39,866 nt of DNA from positions 1 to 39,866 of the forward strand of contig CANQXP010000013.1 of assembly GCA_947627885.1 (NCBI GenBank), given 5' to 3'. This document shows, in pieces, positions 16,244 through 25,876 of this stretch. How positions within the stretch are numbered: position 1 is the first letter of the stretch; each line of letters starts with the position of its first letter. The translations under genes were made by a program, and so were the position numbers. This stretch comes from an uncultured Rikenella sp. GTDB taxonomy: Bacteria > Bacteroidota > Bacteroidia > Bacteroidales > Rikenellaceae. The notes under the pieces are model-generated. The model saw only the letters and a program-made list of their open reading frames with translations. It did no database searches and had not been told where the DNA came from.

Positions 16244-18352
16244 ATGAAAAAGATACTTCTTACCCTGATATGCATTTTCGGCGTCTACGGCGCCGCCCTT
16301 GCCCAGCGGTTGAGCGTCAGCCTCGACCGCGGGTGGACCTACACCCCCGGATGGGAGATGCGCCTGTCCGCCGGCGGACAGGCCGTCGACCTGCCCCACA
16401 CCTGGAACACCGACGCCCTGGGCGGCAAACCCGACTACTACCGCGGCCTGGGCAGCTACCTCAAAGCCGTCGAGATCCCCGAAGAGTGGCAGGGGCGGCG
16501 CATCTTCCTGCGCTTCGGCGGCGCCAACTCCGTCTGCGACCTCTACGTCAACGGCAAACACGTCGGCCAGCACCGCGGCGGCTACACCGCCTTCGCTTGG
16601 GAGGTCACCCGCCACATCACCTTCGGCGGCCGCAACATCCTCTGGGTGCGCGTCAATAACGCCCCCGACCTCGACCTGCTCCCCCTGACCGGCGACTTCA
16701 ACATCTACGGCGGCCTCTACCGCAGCGTCGAGCTGATCGCCGTTCCCGCCACCCACATTGCTTTCGACGACTACGGCTCGTGCGGGCTGTACGTCACCCC
16801 CACCGAAGTGTCCGAAGCCAGGGCCGACATCAATACCCACGTCGGCGTGCGCGGCGGCAGCGGGGCCACCGCCGTGGCTACCTTCATCCTGCGCGACGGC
16901 GAAGGCAACGCCCTCGACTCCCTGACCCGGCGCGTCAAGCTCGACAACCAGGGCCGCAGCGACGTGGGGGCCACCTTCACCATCCTGCAGCCCCGGCTGT
17001 GGAACGGCGTCGAAGACCCCTACCTCTACCATATGGAAGCCCGCGTCAGCGGCTCCGGCGGCTACGACACCGTGCGGCAGGAGTTCGGCGTGCGCTGGTT
17101 CGGGGTCGACGACCAGAACCGCTTCTGCCTCAACGGGAAACCCCTCCGCATACAAGGCGTCTGCCGCGTCGAGGACTGGGACGGCATCGGAGGCGCGCTC
17201 CGCCGCCAGAACCACCGGCGCGACGTCGAGCTGATGCGCGAGATGGGTGTCAACGCCGTGCGCTGCGCCTACTTCCCCAACGACCCCTATTTCCTCGGAC
17301 TCTGCGACCGTGCCGGGATCCTCGTCTGGAGCGAGATCCCCTTCGTCGGAGCCGGGCAGTACCGCGACACCGGGTTCAACGACAGCGATCCATTCTGGGT
17401 CAACGCCCGCCAGCAGATGCGCGAGATGATTCACCAGCTCTACAACCATCCGTCCATCATTTGGTGGGGACTCTTCGACCAGCTCATCCAGCGCGGCGAC
17501 GACCCCCTCACGCTGGTGCGCGAGCTTAATAAGATCGCCCGCGAGGAGGGCGGCGGCCGCCTGACCGTCGCCGCCAGCAACCAGGACGGCGACCTGAATT
17601 TCGTCACCGACCTGATCGGCTTCAACCAGTTCATGGGCTGGACCTCCGGCCAGCCCGGCGACTTCGCCGGGTGGACCGCCGACCTGCGCAAAGGGTTCCC
17701 CACCCTCAAGAGCGGCGTGAGCGAGTACGGCGCCGGGGCCAGCGTCTACCAGTGGGCCGACAGCCTCTACCGGCCCGACTTCGCCGGGCCCTGGCATCCT
17801 GAGCAGTGGCAGACCTACCTGCACGAGACCTATTGGAGCGTGATCGCCTCCAAACCCAATTTCTGGGGCACCTTCGTCTGGACTATGTTCGACTACGGTG
17901 CCGCCCACCGCACCGAGGGGGCGCGTCCCGGCGTGGCCGACTACGGGCTGGTCACCTTCGGCCGCAGCGTGCGAAAGGACGCTTTCTATTTCTATAAGGC
18001 CAACTGGAACGTCGCCGAGCCGTTCGTGCATATCGCCGAAAAGCGGCGCGAGGTGCGGGGCAGGGCGGTGCAGACCCTCCGCGTCTTCTCCAACCAGAAC
18101 GACGTCGAGCTTTTCGTGAACGGCGTTTCGCTGGGGCTCCGGACTAACGACGGGCTGGGGCGGTTCGTGTGGGAGAACGCCGTGTTGAGGCAGGGGGAGA
18201 ACACTGTCGAGGCGGTCGATCCGATGACCGGACAGCGCGACCGGGCCGTGATCACCGTTCGGCCGCAGGTCACCCTGCCCGAACCGGCGCTGCCCGGCGG
18301 ATCGGGCAGGGGAGCGTCCGGTTCCCGCGCCCGCCCCGGCTACCGGCAATAG
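16244..18352 (+). CDS. Secreted glycoside hydrolase family 2 protein with an altered acid/base site
   Basis: The protein has 702 residues. An N-terminal signal peptide ends in AALA before Gln21. GH2 domain order follows: a sugar-binding jelly roll (about 25-180), an immunoglobulin-like sandwich (about 190-300), a TIM barrel (about 305-600) and a C-terminal beta domain. The barrel carries the GH2 signature region ending MREMGVNAVRCAYFPNDP. The expected nucleophile is present: Glu494 in SEYGAG. At the acid/base site, where relatives have WGLFNE, this protein reads WWGLFDQ, so Asn-Glu is Asp412-Gln413. It may be inactive, sugar-binding only, or work on an unusual substrate. No SusC/SusD or other carbohydrate genes are nearby. 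The start at 16244 is chosen for the signal peptide and promoter; the frame stays open far upstream only by chance. Confidence 0.88.
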   Translation: MKKILLTLICIFGVYGAALAQRLSVSLDRGWTYTPGWEMRLSAGGQAVDLPHTWNTDALGGKPDYYRGLGSYLKAVEIPEEWQGRRIFLRFGGANSVCDLYVNGKHVGQHRGGYTAFAWEVTRHITFGGRNILWVRVNNAPDLDLLPLTGDFNIYGGLYRSVELIAVPATHIAFDDYGSCGLYVTPTEVSEARADINTHVGVRGGSGATAVATFILRDGEGNALDSLTRRVKLDNQGRSDVGATFTILQPRLWNGVEDPYLYHMEARVSGSGGYDTVRQEFGVRWFGVDDQNRFCLNGKPLRIQGVCRVEDWDGIGGALRRQNHRRDVELMREMGVNAVRCAYFPNDPYFLGLCDRAGILVWSEIPFVGAGQYRDTGFNDSDPFWVNARQQMREMIHQLYNHPSIIWWGLFDQLIQRGDDPLTLVRELNKIAREEGGGRLTVAASNQDGDLNFVTDLIGFNQFMGWTSGQPGDFAGWTADLRKGFPTLKSGVSEYGAGASVYQWADSLYRPDFAGPWHPEQWQTYLHETYWSVIASKPNFWGTFVWTMFDYGAAHRTEGARPGVADYGLVTFGRSVRKDAFYFYKANWNVAEPFVHIAEKRREVRGRAVQTLRVFSNQNDVELFVNGVSLGLRTNDGLGRFVWENAVLRQGENTVEAVDPMTGQRDRAVITVRPQVTLPEPALPGGSGRGASGSRARPGYRQ

Positions 18353-18455
18353 GATGGCCGTTTTTTCCGGCATCTTGACGGACTGTTTTTAGGCGTCGGC
18401 AAAGAGCAGCGGGTTTCCGACCCCGTTCAATATTTTCCAACCGTCTTTAGTTTTA

Positions 18456-18477
18456 GGGCCCTGCACGGGGCCTTTTT
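18456..18477 (+). terminator. Intrinsic terminator downstream of the GH2 gene
   Basis: GGCCC (18457-18461) pairs with GGGCC (18468-18472), followed by five T. It closely resembles the dapD terminator, and both are embedded in a short GCACGGGGCC-type sequence. Confidence 0.7.
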
Positions 18478-19020
18478 ATCTTCGGTACCCATATAGTTTC
18501 CGCGATAGCGGCGGCCCGCAGCCTCCCCTCGCGGAGGCTCGGTGCCTCCGGGCCGGCCGCTACCGCGGAAATTAAGTTGTCTTAATCACATAAGGTCTTT
18601 TTTATCCCGGCCGGAGCTTGCGGAAGGGATGCAATCGAGGCGCTTTAGCCGCCTTATTGCAGGCCTCCGCGGGGGGAAGCTCCGGCCTGTCAGCTGCCGC
18701 GGAAGACGCATGTAAAGAATAATCTCCGCAGGCCGCCCCCAGCTATATAATTACGAATCGGCACTGCTGGCGTGGGAACCAAGCTCTTTGTTCTTATGTG
18801 TTCGGGCCGTCGCCACCGGGCCAAGCGCCTTCGGCGCTTAGCGGCAGGCCCGCCGCCCGCGAATCCCTTTTTGCCGCCTGCCGCCCGCCCGATATATAAT
18901 TTCAGCCGCCCGGATCCGTTATATAATAGCATTCCGCCGGAGGCGGGATACACCCGTCCCGTGGCATAATTTGTGCAGAGTCAGACACCGGACAAACCCG
19001 TTTACACAAACCCTCCAGCC
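18478..19020. repeat. Intergenic block with two long hairpins
   Basis: No gene is seen. Hairpin one has arms TTTCCGCGATAGCGGC (18498-18513) and GCCGCTACCGCGGAAA (18556-18571), one mismatch in 16. Hairpin two has arms GGCCGGAGCTT (18609-18619) and AAGCTCCGGCC (18677-18687), a compensated variant of the commoner GGCCGGAGCCA arms. A third short hairpin AAGCGCC-TTC-GGCGCTT lies at about 18824-18840. Three TATATAAT-like AT-rich patches near 18732, 18892 and 18919 are unexplained. Confidence 0.7.
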
Positions 19021-19596
19021 ATGAAAACCAAACTATTCCTCCTGGGGCTTGGGGCGGCCATCGGCCTCAGCCTCACCACCGTACAGGCCCGCAATGACAG
19101 CCGCCAGGAACGTAAAGCCCGGCGCGAGGCCGAAGCCGCCACCACCGCCCGCACCGTCGATTCGATCCTCACCGCCCGGCGGTTCCTCTTCGTGCCCACC
19201 CGCGTGGTGACCCAGCTGCCCGGCATGCCCTACGTCACCCTGAACACCTACTACGAAGTCGCCGTCACCCCCGACAGCCTCGTATGCAGCCTGCCGTACT
19301 ACGGCTACGTTTACAACACCGTATCCGACCCCGACCGCTCCCCCTTCTACTTCACCGCCGTGCGGCCCTCGATCGACCTGCAAAGCCTGCCCGCCGGCAA
19401 GAAAAAAGGATGGGTCGTCATCAATGCCCGCGAGCAGTACAACCAGCGCGGCTACATCCTGACCTTCGAGACCTTCAGCAACGGAAGCGCCTCGCTCACC
19501 ATCCAGGGCGTGGGCACCCAGCACCTGCAATACCTCGGCAACCTCTTTCCCATTTCGCCCGGCCAGCCCGCCGCCATCAATCCCGAAATGCGGTGA
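19021..19596 (+). CDS. Exported DUF4251-family protein
   Basis: The 191-residue protein starts with a signal peptide (about residues 1-22, LFLLGLGAAIGLSLTTVQA), followed by a Lys/Arg/Glu-rich stretch and a globular region. The segments FVPTRVV, PYVTLNTYYEV, SLPYYGYVYN and YNQRGYILTFETFSNGSASLTIQ match the pattern of the DUF4251 family of Bacteroidota, whose function is unknown. ATG at 19021 is preferred because it puts the signal peptide at the N-terminus. It is flanked by repeat blocks and appears monocistronic. It is likely periplasmic or on the cell surface. Confidence 0.82.
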   Translation: MKTKLFLLGLGAAIGLSLTTVQARNDSRQERKARREAEAATTARTVDSILTARRFLFVPTRVVTQLPGMPYVTLNTYYEVAVTPDSLVCSLPYYGYVYNTVSDPDRSPFYFTAVRPSIDLQSLPAGKKKGWVVINAREQYNQRGYILTFETFSNGSASLTIQGVGTQHLQYLGNLFPISPGQPAAINPEMR

Positions 19597-19927
19597 TAAA
19601 ACAGTCCCGCTATCCCATAGCGCAGTCGTTTTCGGGCGCCCCCCTCAGGGGCATGCCGCCGTTGCCACGGGAACCCCGCAGCGGTTCGCAGAGCCGCCCA
19701 GGCCGAACCGCCGCTGCAGCCGAGTGGCCATTAGGCTCGCCTAAATGGCCGAGGCGCAAGGAGGAAGCCCGAAGGGCAACCCACTCCGAGCGTAGGCCTG
19801 CCTCCTTGGGGTTATGCAAAACCTCACAAAAGCCCCGACGAGGCCAGTCCACGCCGGCTTCGGCCATCCAAATGAGGCGCGTTGTCAAGAAGGCGCTCAC
19901 CTCCGTCCGAAATAAAATAAAATTACT
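19597..19927. repeat. Repeat mosaic upstream of the rsfS operon
   Basis: No gene is seen. Bases 19703-19765 (GAACCG..CGCTGC, GAGTGGCC, GGCTCGCC, AATGGCCGAGGCGCAAGGAGG parts) resemble 203-263. No GTAGTTACAGCC module was found here. Confidence 0.6.
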
Positions 19928-19935
19928 TACCTTTG
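19928..19935 (+). promoter_or_regulatory. -7 promoter element for rsfS-ftsH-cdsA-psd
   Basis: TACCTTTG matches TAnnTTTG exactly in an AT-rich stretch 57 bases before the rsfS ATG. A -33 element was not recognised. Confidence 0.65.
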
Positions 19936-19991
19936 TTCCTTAAAATGCACGGGAAGCATCCCGCGCCCAAGACCAGAACCATTTACCCTGA

Positions 19992-20354
19992 ATGAACGAT
20001 AAAACCAAAAGCCTGACCGACACCATCGTCCGCGCCATGCAGGACAAGAAAGCCGCCCGTATCGTAAGCCTCGACCTGAGCTCCCTGGACGGGACCGTCT
20101 GCGACACCTTCGTGATCTGCAACGCCGAGTCCACCACCCAGGTGGGCGCCATCGCGGCCGGCGTCGAGGAAGCCACCGTGCGGGAGCTCCATGAAAAGCC
20201 CTGGCGCGTGCAGGGGTTGGACAACGCCTTGTGGGTCGCCATGGACTACGGCGACGTGATGGTGCACATCTTCCAGACCGAGATGCGCGACTTCTACCGC
20301 CTCGAAGAGCTCTGGGCCGACGCACCCGCCACCGAATACCCCAGCGAATACTAA
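19992..20354 (+). CDS. rsfS: Ribosomal silencing factor RsfS
   Basis: RsfS binds ribosomal protein uL14 on the large subunit and blocks subunit joining, lowering translation when nutrients are scarce. The 120-residue length is normal. Family landmarks are LDLSSLDGTVCDTFVICNAESTTQV and the C-terminal LDNALWVAMDYGDVMVHIFQTEMRDFYRLEELWADA. Its place directly before ftsH (57-base gap), with cdsA and psd following, is the usual Bacteroidota order and suggests one operon read from the promoter element at 19928. Confidence 0.95.
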   Translation: MNDKTKSLTDTIVRAMQDKKAARIVSLDLSSLDGTVCDTFVICNAESTTQVGAIAAGVEEATVRELHEKPWRVQGLDNALWVAMDYGDVMVHIFQTEMRDFYRLEELWADAPATEYPSEY

Positions 20355-20411
20355 ACCATTCTTCACCAGCAATAAAGACCGCCCGGAACCCTCCGGGACC
20401 CGACAACGTAT

Positions 20412-22487
20412 ATGGCAAACGACAAACGCAATACCCTGCGCCCCAGATTCAATATCTATTGGATGTGGGGCATTATTATAGCCGTCATCCTGGGGTGGGC
20501 CTACCTCGGCGGGGGCGGCCAGCAGAGCAAGATAGACTGGGACGTGCTGCGCGACACCCTGCTGCCCAGCGGGAACGTCGAGAAAGTGCAGGTCGTCAAC
20601 AAAGAGGTGGCACAGGTCTACCTGAACCCCAAATCCGTCTCCCTGTATAAGAGCCAGGATCGGTATAAATACATACCCGACCAGGGGCCGCAGTTTTTCT
20701 TCAACATCGGCTCCCTGGAGAAATTCGAGACCGACTACCAGGCCGCCCGCGACAGCATCGAGTACGGCTCCGACGCACCGCGCAGCGGGCCTAAGGTTAA
20801 CGTGCCCGCCCTGACCTTCGAGAACGAAAGCTCCGGGTGGATGGCCATGTTCTGGCAGGCCTTGCCCTTCCTTCTTATTATCGTCTTCTGGATCGTCATC
20901 ATGCGGCGCATGTCCGGCGGTGCGGGGGGCGGAGGTGCAGGCGGGGGCGGCGTGTTCAGCGTCGGGAAGGCCAAAGCCAGGCTGTTTGATAAAGACAACG
21001 ACCAGAAAGTCACCTTCAAGGACGTCGCCGGGCTCGAAGAGGCCAAGGTCGAGGTCATGGAGGTCGTCGACTTCCTGCGCAACCCCGGGAAATACAGCGA
21101 GCTGGGCGGGAAGATCCCGAAAGGGGCCTTGCTCGTGGGGCCTCCGGGCACCGGTAAGACCTTGCTGGCCAAGGCTGTGGCCGGGGAGGCCAACGTGCCG
21201 TTCTTTTCCATCAGCGGATCCGATTTCGTGGAGATGTTCGTCGGCGTGGGGGCGTCGCGCGTGCGCGACCTGTTCAAGCAGGCCAAGGAGAAAGCGCCCT
21301 GCATCGTCTTTATCGACGAGATCGACGCCATCGGGCGGGCGAGGTCGAAGAACAGCGGGTGGTCGTCCAACGACGAGCGGGAAAATACGCTCAACCAGTT
21401 GCTGACCGAGATGGACGGCTTCGGCACCAATGCGGGCGTCATTATTTTGGCGGCTACAAACCGGGCTGATATTCTGGATAAGGCATTGCTGCGCGCCGGG
21501 CGCTTCGACCGCCAGATCGAAGTGGGGCTGCCGGACGTCAAGGAGCGGGCCGAGATATTCGCCGTGCACCTCAAGAAGCTGAAGCTCGACCCGAAGCTCA
21601 AGACCGACTTCCTCGCGCGGCAGACGCCGGGATTCTCCGGGGCCGACATCGCGAACGTCTGCAACGAGGCGGCCCTGATCGCCGCCCGCAAGAACAAGAA
21701 CCAGGTCGAACGGCAGGACTTTATGGACGCCGTAGACCGGATCGTAGGCGGACTGGAGCGCAAAAACAAGATCATCACCGACGTGGAGAAACGCACCATC
21801 GCTTTCCATGAGGCGGGGCACGCCACGGTCAGCTGGATGCTCAAGTGGGCCAACCCGCTTCTGAAAGTGACCATCATTCCGCGAGGCAGGGCACTTGGGG
21901 CGGCGTGGTACCTGCCGGACGAGCGGCAGATCACCACCCGCGAGCAGATGATCCACGAGATGGCGGCCCTGTTGGGGGGGCGTGCGTCCGAGGAGCTGAC
22001 CTTCGGCGAAATATCGTCGGGGGCGCTGAACGACCTTGAGCGGACGACGAAGCAGGCCTATGCCATGGTCGCCTATTACGGGATGAGCGGGGCTGTCGGC
22101 AACCGCAGCTTCTACGACAGCACCGGCCAGAGCGAGATGATGATCGGCAAGCCCTACAGCGAACAGACTGCGCAGCTTATCGACAAAGAGGTCAACGCTT
22201 TGATCGAGGAGTGCTACGCGCTGGCCAAGAAGATACTCGCCGAGAATCGGGAGGGGCTGCGGAAATTGGCAGAATTGCTGTTGGAGCGGGAAGTGATCTT
22301 CACCGAAGACCTCGAACGGATATTCGGCAAACGGCAGGCCGGGGCCCGGAACCCGCTGGACTCGGTGAACCCCGGCGCTGCGGACGATGAAGAAGGGAAG
22401 GGCGAACGCGTGGCTACGCTGCCCGACGCCGTGGACGAGACCCGGCAGACCGCGGACGGCGGCGACCTTCAAAACCGGCCGGAATAG
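20412..22487 (+). CDS. ftsH: ATP-dependent zinc metalloprotease FtsH
   Basis: FtsH is a membrane-bound AAA+ protease that degrades misfolded membrane proteins and selected regulators. It is 691 residues: an N-terminal membrane segment (about 17-35), a periplasmic domain, a second membrane segment (about 142-160), a Gly-rich linker, an AAA+ domain and a peptidase domain. Walker A is GPPGTGKT (243-250), with Lys249 and Thr250. Walker B is [11 protein letters not shown], and the second region of homology contains [20 protein letters not shown]. The zinc site is H466-E-A-G-H470. The acidic C-terminal tail is typical of Bacteroidota. Its stop is one base before the cdsA start codon. Confidence 0.97.
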   Translation: MANDKRNTLRPRFNIYWMWGIIIAVILGWAYLGGGGQQSKIDWDVLRDTLLPSGNVEKVQVVNKEVAQVYLNPKSVSLYKSQDRYKYIPDQGPQFFFNIGSLEKFETDYQAARDSIEYGSDAPRSGPKVNVPALTFENESSGWMAMFWQALPFLLIIVFWIVIMRRMSGGAGGGGAGGGGVFSVGKAKARLFDKDNDQKVTFKDVAGLEEAKVEVMEVVDFLRNPGKYSELGGKIPKGALLVGPPGTGKTLLAKAVAGEANVPFFSISGSDFVEMFVGVGASRVRDLFKQAKEKAPCIVFIDEIDAIGRARSKNSGWSSNDERENTLNQLLTEMDGFGTNAGVIILAATNRADILDKALLRAGRFDRQIEVGLPDVKERAEIFAVHLKKLKLDPKLKTDFLARQTPGFSGADIANVCNEAALIAARKNKNQVERQDFMDAVDRIVGGLERKNKIITDVEKRTIAFHEAGHATVSWMLKWANPLLKVTIIPRGRALGAAWYLPDERQITTREQMIHEMAALLGGRASEELTFGEISSGALNDLERTTKQAYAMVAYYGMSGAVGNRSFYDSTGQSEMMIGKPYSEQTAQLIDKEVNALIEECYALAKKILAENREGLRKLAELLLEREVIFTEDLERIFGKRQAGARNPLDSVNPGAADDEEGKGERVATLPDAVDETRQTADGGDLQNRPE

Positions 22488-22488
22488 A

Positions 22489-23232
22489 ATGACCATGAAA
22501 GCGAAATCACTGCTTATACGCGCCTTGAGCGGCATCGTGCTGGTGCTGGTGATGGTGGGGATGACCCTGGCGTGGTACGACCCCGCCACGGGGGTGCCGG
22601 GGTGGACTTTCTATCTCCTGTGGTCGGCGGTGGGGGTGCTGACCGTGTGGGAATACTGGCGTCTGCTGCGGCGGCATGCCGTCTCCGGCAAAGCGGCGTG
22701 GGCGGTTTTCGGGACGTTGTATATCGCGCAGGCCGTCGTGCTGATCCAGCTGATGGATCCGATGATGGTGGTCACGTTGATGACCGTCGTGTGGATGTCC
22801 GACACCGGGGCCTATCTGGTGGGGAGCACCGTCGGGCGGCATAAGATGGCCCCCGTTATCTCGCCCAAGAAGACGTGGGAGGGGTTTGCGGGGGGGCTGC
22901 TGTTCGCCGTGGGGACTGCTCTGGTGTGGTACGCCTTGTACTGGAATCCGGACATCAGTCCGGTGTACGGCGACCAGCGCGTGATCTTCGGCGCGGCCGG
23001 ATACGAGAGCGGACTGCTCTTGAAGTTGAAATGGGCCGGGTTCGGGATCGCCGTGGGGCTGGCCGCGACCGGCGGCGACCTCCTCGAATCGAAATTCAAG
23101 CGGAGCGTCGGCGTCAAGGATTCCGGGTGTATCATTCCGGGCCACGGCGGCATGCTTGACCGCTTCGACGCCTTGCTGCTGGCCGTGCCTGTGGCGTGGG
23201 GCTGCATCCTGCTGACCGGACTGTTAGGATAA
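22489..23232 (+). CDS. cdsA: Phosphatidate cytidylyltransferase (CDP-diacylglycerol synthase)
   Basis: CdsA makes CDP-diacylglycerol from phosphatidate and CTP in the inner membrane. From the ATG at 22489 it has 247 residues; a second ATG at 22495 is equally possible. About six to seven membrane segments are visible. The family signature is intact near the C-terminus: SKFKRSVGVKDSG then IPGHGGMLDRFD, with the metal-binding and substrate residues. SDTGAYLVGSTVGRHKMAPVISPKKTWEG is also characteristic. The start is one base after the ftsH stop, so translation is probably coupled. psd follows 82 bases later and works two steps downstream in phosphatidylethanolamine synthesis. Confidence 0.95.
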   Translation: MTMKAKSLLIRALSGIVLVLVMVGMTLAWYDPATGVPGWTFYLLWSAVGVLTVWEYWRLLRRHAVSGKAAWAVFGTLYIAQAVVLIQLMDPMMVVTLMTVVWMSDTGAYLVGSTVGRHKMAPVISPKKTWEGFAGGLLFAVGTALVWYALYWNPDISPVYGDQRVIFGAAGYESGLLLKLKWAGFGIAVGLAATGGDLLESKFKRSVGVKDSGCIIPGHGGMLDRFDALLLAVPVAWGCILLTGLLG

Positions 23233-23314
23233 ACCGCACCTCGGCCGCGGGTGCGCCGTGCGCGGAAGGGCGAACGAATACCGAACCAACGAAAGAACGA
23301 CATAAACGACACAG

Positions 23315-24010
23315 ATGCGCAGATATCTACACCGGGAAGGACGCCGGATCATCGCAACCAGTGCACTCATCGCCATAGTGGCCGCCGTGGCCGCCGTACG
23401 TTTCCTGCCCTTGTGGCTGAGCATCGCCATAGTGGCGGCCGTGCTGCTGAAAGTGCTTTTCGTGTGCCGGTTCTTCCGGGTTCCCGTGCGCAGCGTGCCG
23501 GCGGATCTGGGTGACGACCCGTATGCCGTGTTGGCCCCGGCCGACGGCACCGTAGTGGCCATCGAAGAGGTGTATGAGGACGAGATCCTGTCCGAGAAGC
23601 GGATACAGGTCTCCATCTTCATGTCCATCTGGAACATCCATATCAACTGGTACCCGGTGTCGGGGATGGTGGAGTATTTCCGCCACCACAACGGGCGGTT
23701 CCTCGTGGCGTGGCACCCCAAGTCGTCTACCGACAATGAGCGGACCACCACCGTGGTCAGGACGGGGGCCGGGCATAAGGTATTGTTCCGTCAGATCGCC
23801 GGGTTCGTGGCGCGGCGGATCGTCAGCTACTCCCACGACGGGTTGGAGGCGGAGCGGGGGCGCGAGTGCGGCTTCATCAAGTTCGGCTCGCGCGTGGACG
23901 TGTTCCTGCCGTTGGGGAGCGAGGTGTGCGTGGAGATGGGCGAGAAGACCACCGGCATGCGGACCCTGCTGGCGCGGATGCCGCAGGGAGGGCCTGGGCG
24001 GAAGGAGTAG
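23315..24010 (+). CDS. psd: Phosphatidylserine decarboxylase proenzyme (short type)
   Basis: The enzyme makes phosphatidylethanolamine from phosphatidylserine. It is 231 residues, the short type with two N-terminal membrane segments (about 12-52). The self-cleavage site is visible as FGS in IKFGSRVD: Gly191-Ser192, where the serine becomes the pyruvoyl group. Other landmarks are ADGTVVAIEEV and the IFMSIWNIHINWYPVSG region with its His residues. The usual neighbour pssA is not next to it. It ends the rsfS-ftsH-cdsA-psd cluster and is followed by a long repeat block. Confidence 0.94.
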   Translation: MRRYLHREGRRIIATSALIAIVAAVAAVRFLPLWLSIAIVAAVLLKVLFVCRFFRVPVRSVPADLGDDPYAVLAPADGTVVAIEEVYEDEILSEKRIQVSIFMSIWNIHINWYPVSGMVEYFRHHNGRFLVAWHPKSSTDNERTTTVVRTGAGHKVLFRQIAGFVARRIVSYSHDGLEAERGRECGFIKFGSRVDVFLPLGSEVCVEMGEKTTGMRTLLARMPQGGPGRKE

Positions 24011-24787
24011 GGCGGTTGCGCGACTCGCAAGCGTCTTTGACGCTTCGGGGTGGTTCGGGTAGTTACAGCCTTTTCGGCATGCCCGAAGGCACCGTCGGAC
24101 GAATATACGGGAACGAATAGTTTTGTCCGAAACAAAGAAACCAATGGTTGGTTTCCCGCGTTAGCGGCTTCGCGCCCCGTGGGGGGGGTGGGCGCGACGA
24201 AAACGAACGAGCGGACAGCGCGACTCGCCAGAGTCGCCGGGCCCGCCGCCAAGCCGCTTGGCGGCTTGGCCCGGTGGCGGCAGTCCGAACCTGAGCGAGC
24301 GAATAGCTGATCTCTTTTGCGCCATTCTTCAGAATGGCCGGGCCGCCGCAAGGGGGGCAGGGCGGTTCGAATCGGGTAGTGGCAGACCATTAAGACAGGC
24401 CACGCCTGTGCGACCTCACGGTCGCCTAAGACTGCAAAGTACCCGCGTCAGCGGCGGCCTCAGCGCCGGGCAGCGCAGCTGCCGGGGGGGCGGCGCGAGG
24501 CCGAGAGAGCGAAATAGCGCGACTCGTGCGGGTCGCCGGGCCAGCCGCCAAACAATATATATAGGGTAGTTACCGCCCTGCCGCGGGCACTCCGACCGGG
24601 CTGTAACTGCCGTAAGAAAGCCCCGGTCGGTTTTCAGTTTATTTGCTGCCACCCGGTAGAGTAAAGCCTCCGTGACCGGCGCGGAACATCGACAATGCCC
24701 AGCGCCGGGCCGGAAGAATGGACGGAACCGCCTTTTACCGAAAAGGCCGGTCGAGATAGAACGAAAACACAACCCCGCAGGGAAAAG
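24011..24787. repeat. Dense repeat mosaic between psd and the AI-2E permease gene
   Basis: About 780 bases with no credible gene and the highest module density in the window. GTAGTTACAGCC occurs at 24059-24070. Variable-stem tetraloop hairpins lie at 24220-24237 (GCGACTC/GAGTCGC), 24321-24338 (GCCATTC/GAATGGC) and 24519-24536 (GCGACTC/GGGTCGC), each followed by CGGGCC. A CAGGC-CAC-GCCTG hairpin is at 24396-24408. Facing arms GGTAGTTACCGCCC (24565-24578) and GGGCTGTAACTGCC (24598-24611) form an imperfect palindrome. The last 150 bases look like an ordinary leader, but no promoter element was firmly identified. Confidence 0.8.
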
Positions 24788-25876
24788 ATGAGTCCCATAT
24801 ACCGATGGATCGCAGCCGGCGCAGGCCTTTTGGTCGCCGGATACCTTGTCTGGTACTTCCAGGCCATCGTGTTCTATATCCTGGTCGCCGCCGTCCTTTC
24901 TCTGATGGGGAAACCCCTGGTGACCCTGCTGCGCCGCATCCGGATCCGCTCGTGGGCCGTTCCCCAGTGGCTTGCCGCCATGGTGACCCTCGCGGTGATG
25001 CTCGTGGTCATCTACGTGCTGGCCGTGACCCTCGTGCCCGTGGTGATCGACAAAATCGACCAGCTCTCCTCCTTCAACATCGACCAACTCACCGCCGCCC
25101 TGTCCGACCCCATCTCCCGCGTCGAGGAGTACATCAACAACTTCCTGCCCGACAACAACTTCTCCATCCGCGAATACATCCACACCCAGGTAGGGCCCCT
25201 GTTCGCCGCCGCCAATATCGGCAGCTCCCTCGCCTCCGTGACCGGGTGGATCGTCGACCTGGTGATCGCCGTCTTCTCCGTCAGCTTCATCACCTACTTC
25301 TTCCTCAAAGACGACCGGCTCTTCTTCGAAGGCGTCGTGATCCTCTTCCCCTCCAAATACGAAGCCAACATCAAGCGCGCGCTCGACTCCGCCACCACCC
25401 TGCTGATCCGGTACTTTATCGGCATCTGCATCGAGATGTTCGTCAAACTCGTGTGCATCACCCTGCCGCTCTACCTGATCGGCCTCGAATTCAACACCGC
25501 CCTGGTGATCGGGGTGATCTCCGCCGTGCTGAACGTGATCCCCTACATCGGGCCGCTGATCGGCGCCCTGGCCGGGTGCGTCATCGCCATGCTCAGCCCC
25601 GTGCCCGGCGTCCCGATGGGCAGCGTCCTGTTCCAGATGATCGTCGTGTTCATCATCTTCCAGCTGATCGACAACATTATATTGCAGCCCTATATCTACT
25701 CCAGCTCCGTGAAGGCGCACCCGCTGGAGATATTTATAGTGATCCTGATGGCCGGGTATATCGCCGGCGTGCTGGGGATGCTGTTCGCCATACCGGCTTA
25801 TACCGTGATCCGCGTGTTCGCCAAGGAATTTTTCAACCACTTCCGCGTTGTGCAGAAGCTGACCGAGAAGATATAA
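24788..25876 (+). CDS. AI-2E family transporter (PerM-like permease)
   Basis: The 362-residue membrane protein has the AI-2E_transport fold: pairs of N-terminal membrane segments (about 8-50 and 62-90), a soluble helical region (about 95-150), and further segments toward the C-terminus. Landmarks are FFLKDD, SATTLLIRYFIGICIEMFVKL, LNVIPYIGPLIGA and the QLIDNIILQPYIYSSSVKAHPL region typical of the family. Members have been linked to export of varied small molecules or to Na+/H+ exchange; the substrate is unknown here. The start at 24788 is chosen over 24695 because the extra residues are hydrophilic, GC-rich and unlike the family. Confidence 0.9.
   Translation: MSPIYRWIAAGAGLLVAGYLVWYFQAIVFYILVAAVLSLMGKPLVTLLRRIRIRSWAVPQWLAAMVTLAVMLVVIYVLAVTLVPVVIDKIDQLSSFNIDQLTAALSDPISRVEEYINNFLPDNNFSIREYIHTQVGPLFAAANIGSSLASVTGWIVDLVIAVFSVSFITYFFLKDDRLFFEGVVILFPSKYEANIKRALDSATTLLIRYFIGICIEMFVKLVCITLPLYLIGLEFNTALVIGVISAVLNVIPYIGPLIGALAGCVIAMLSPVPGVPMGSVLFQMIVVFIIFQLIDNIILQPYIYSSSVKAHPLEIFIVILMAGYIAGVLGMLFAIPAYTVIRVFAKEFFNHFRVVQKLTEKI

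Noticed and set aside
24695-24787. N-terminal extension of the AI-2E permease to 24695
   Set aside because: The 31 extra residues are hydrophilic and outside the family; ATG at 24788 starts directly before the first membrane segment.
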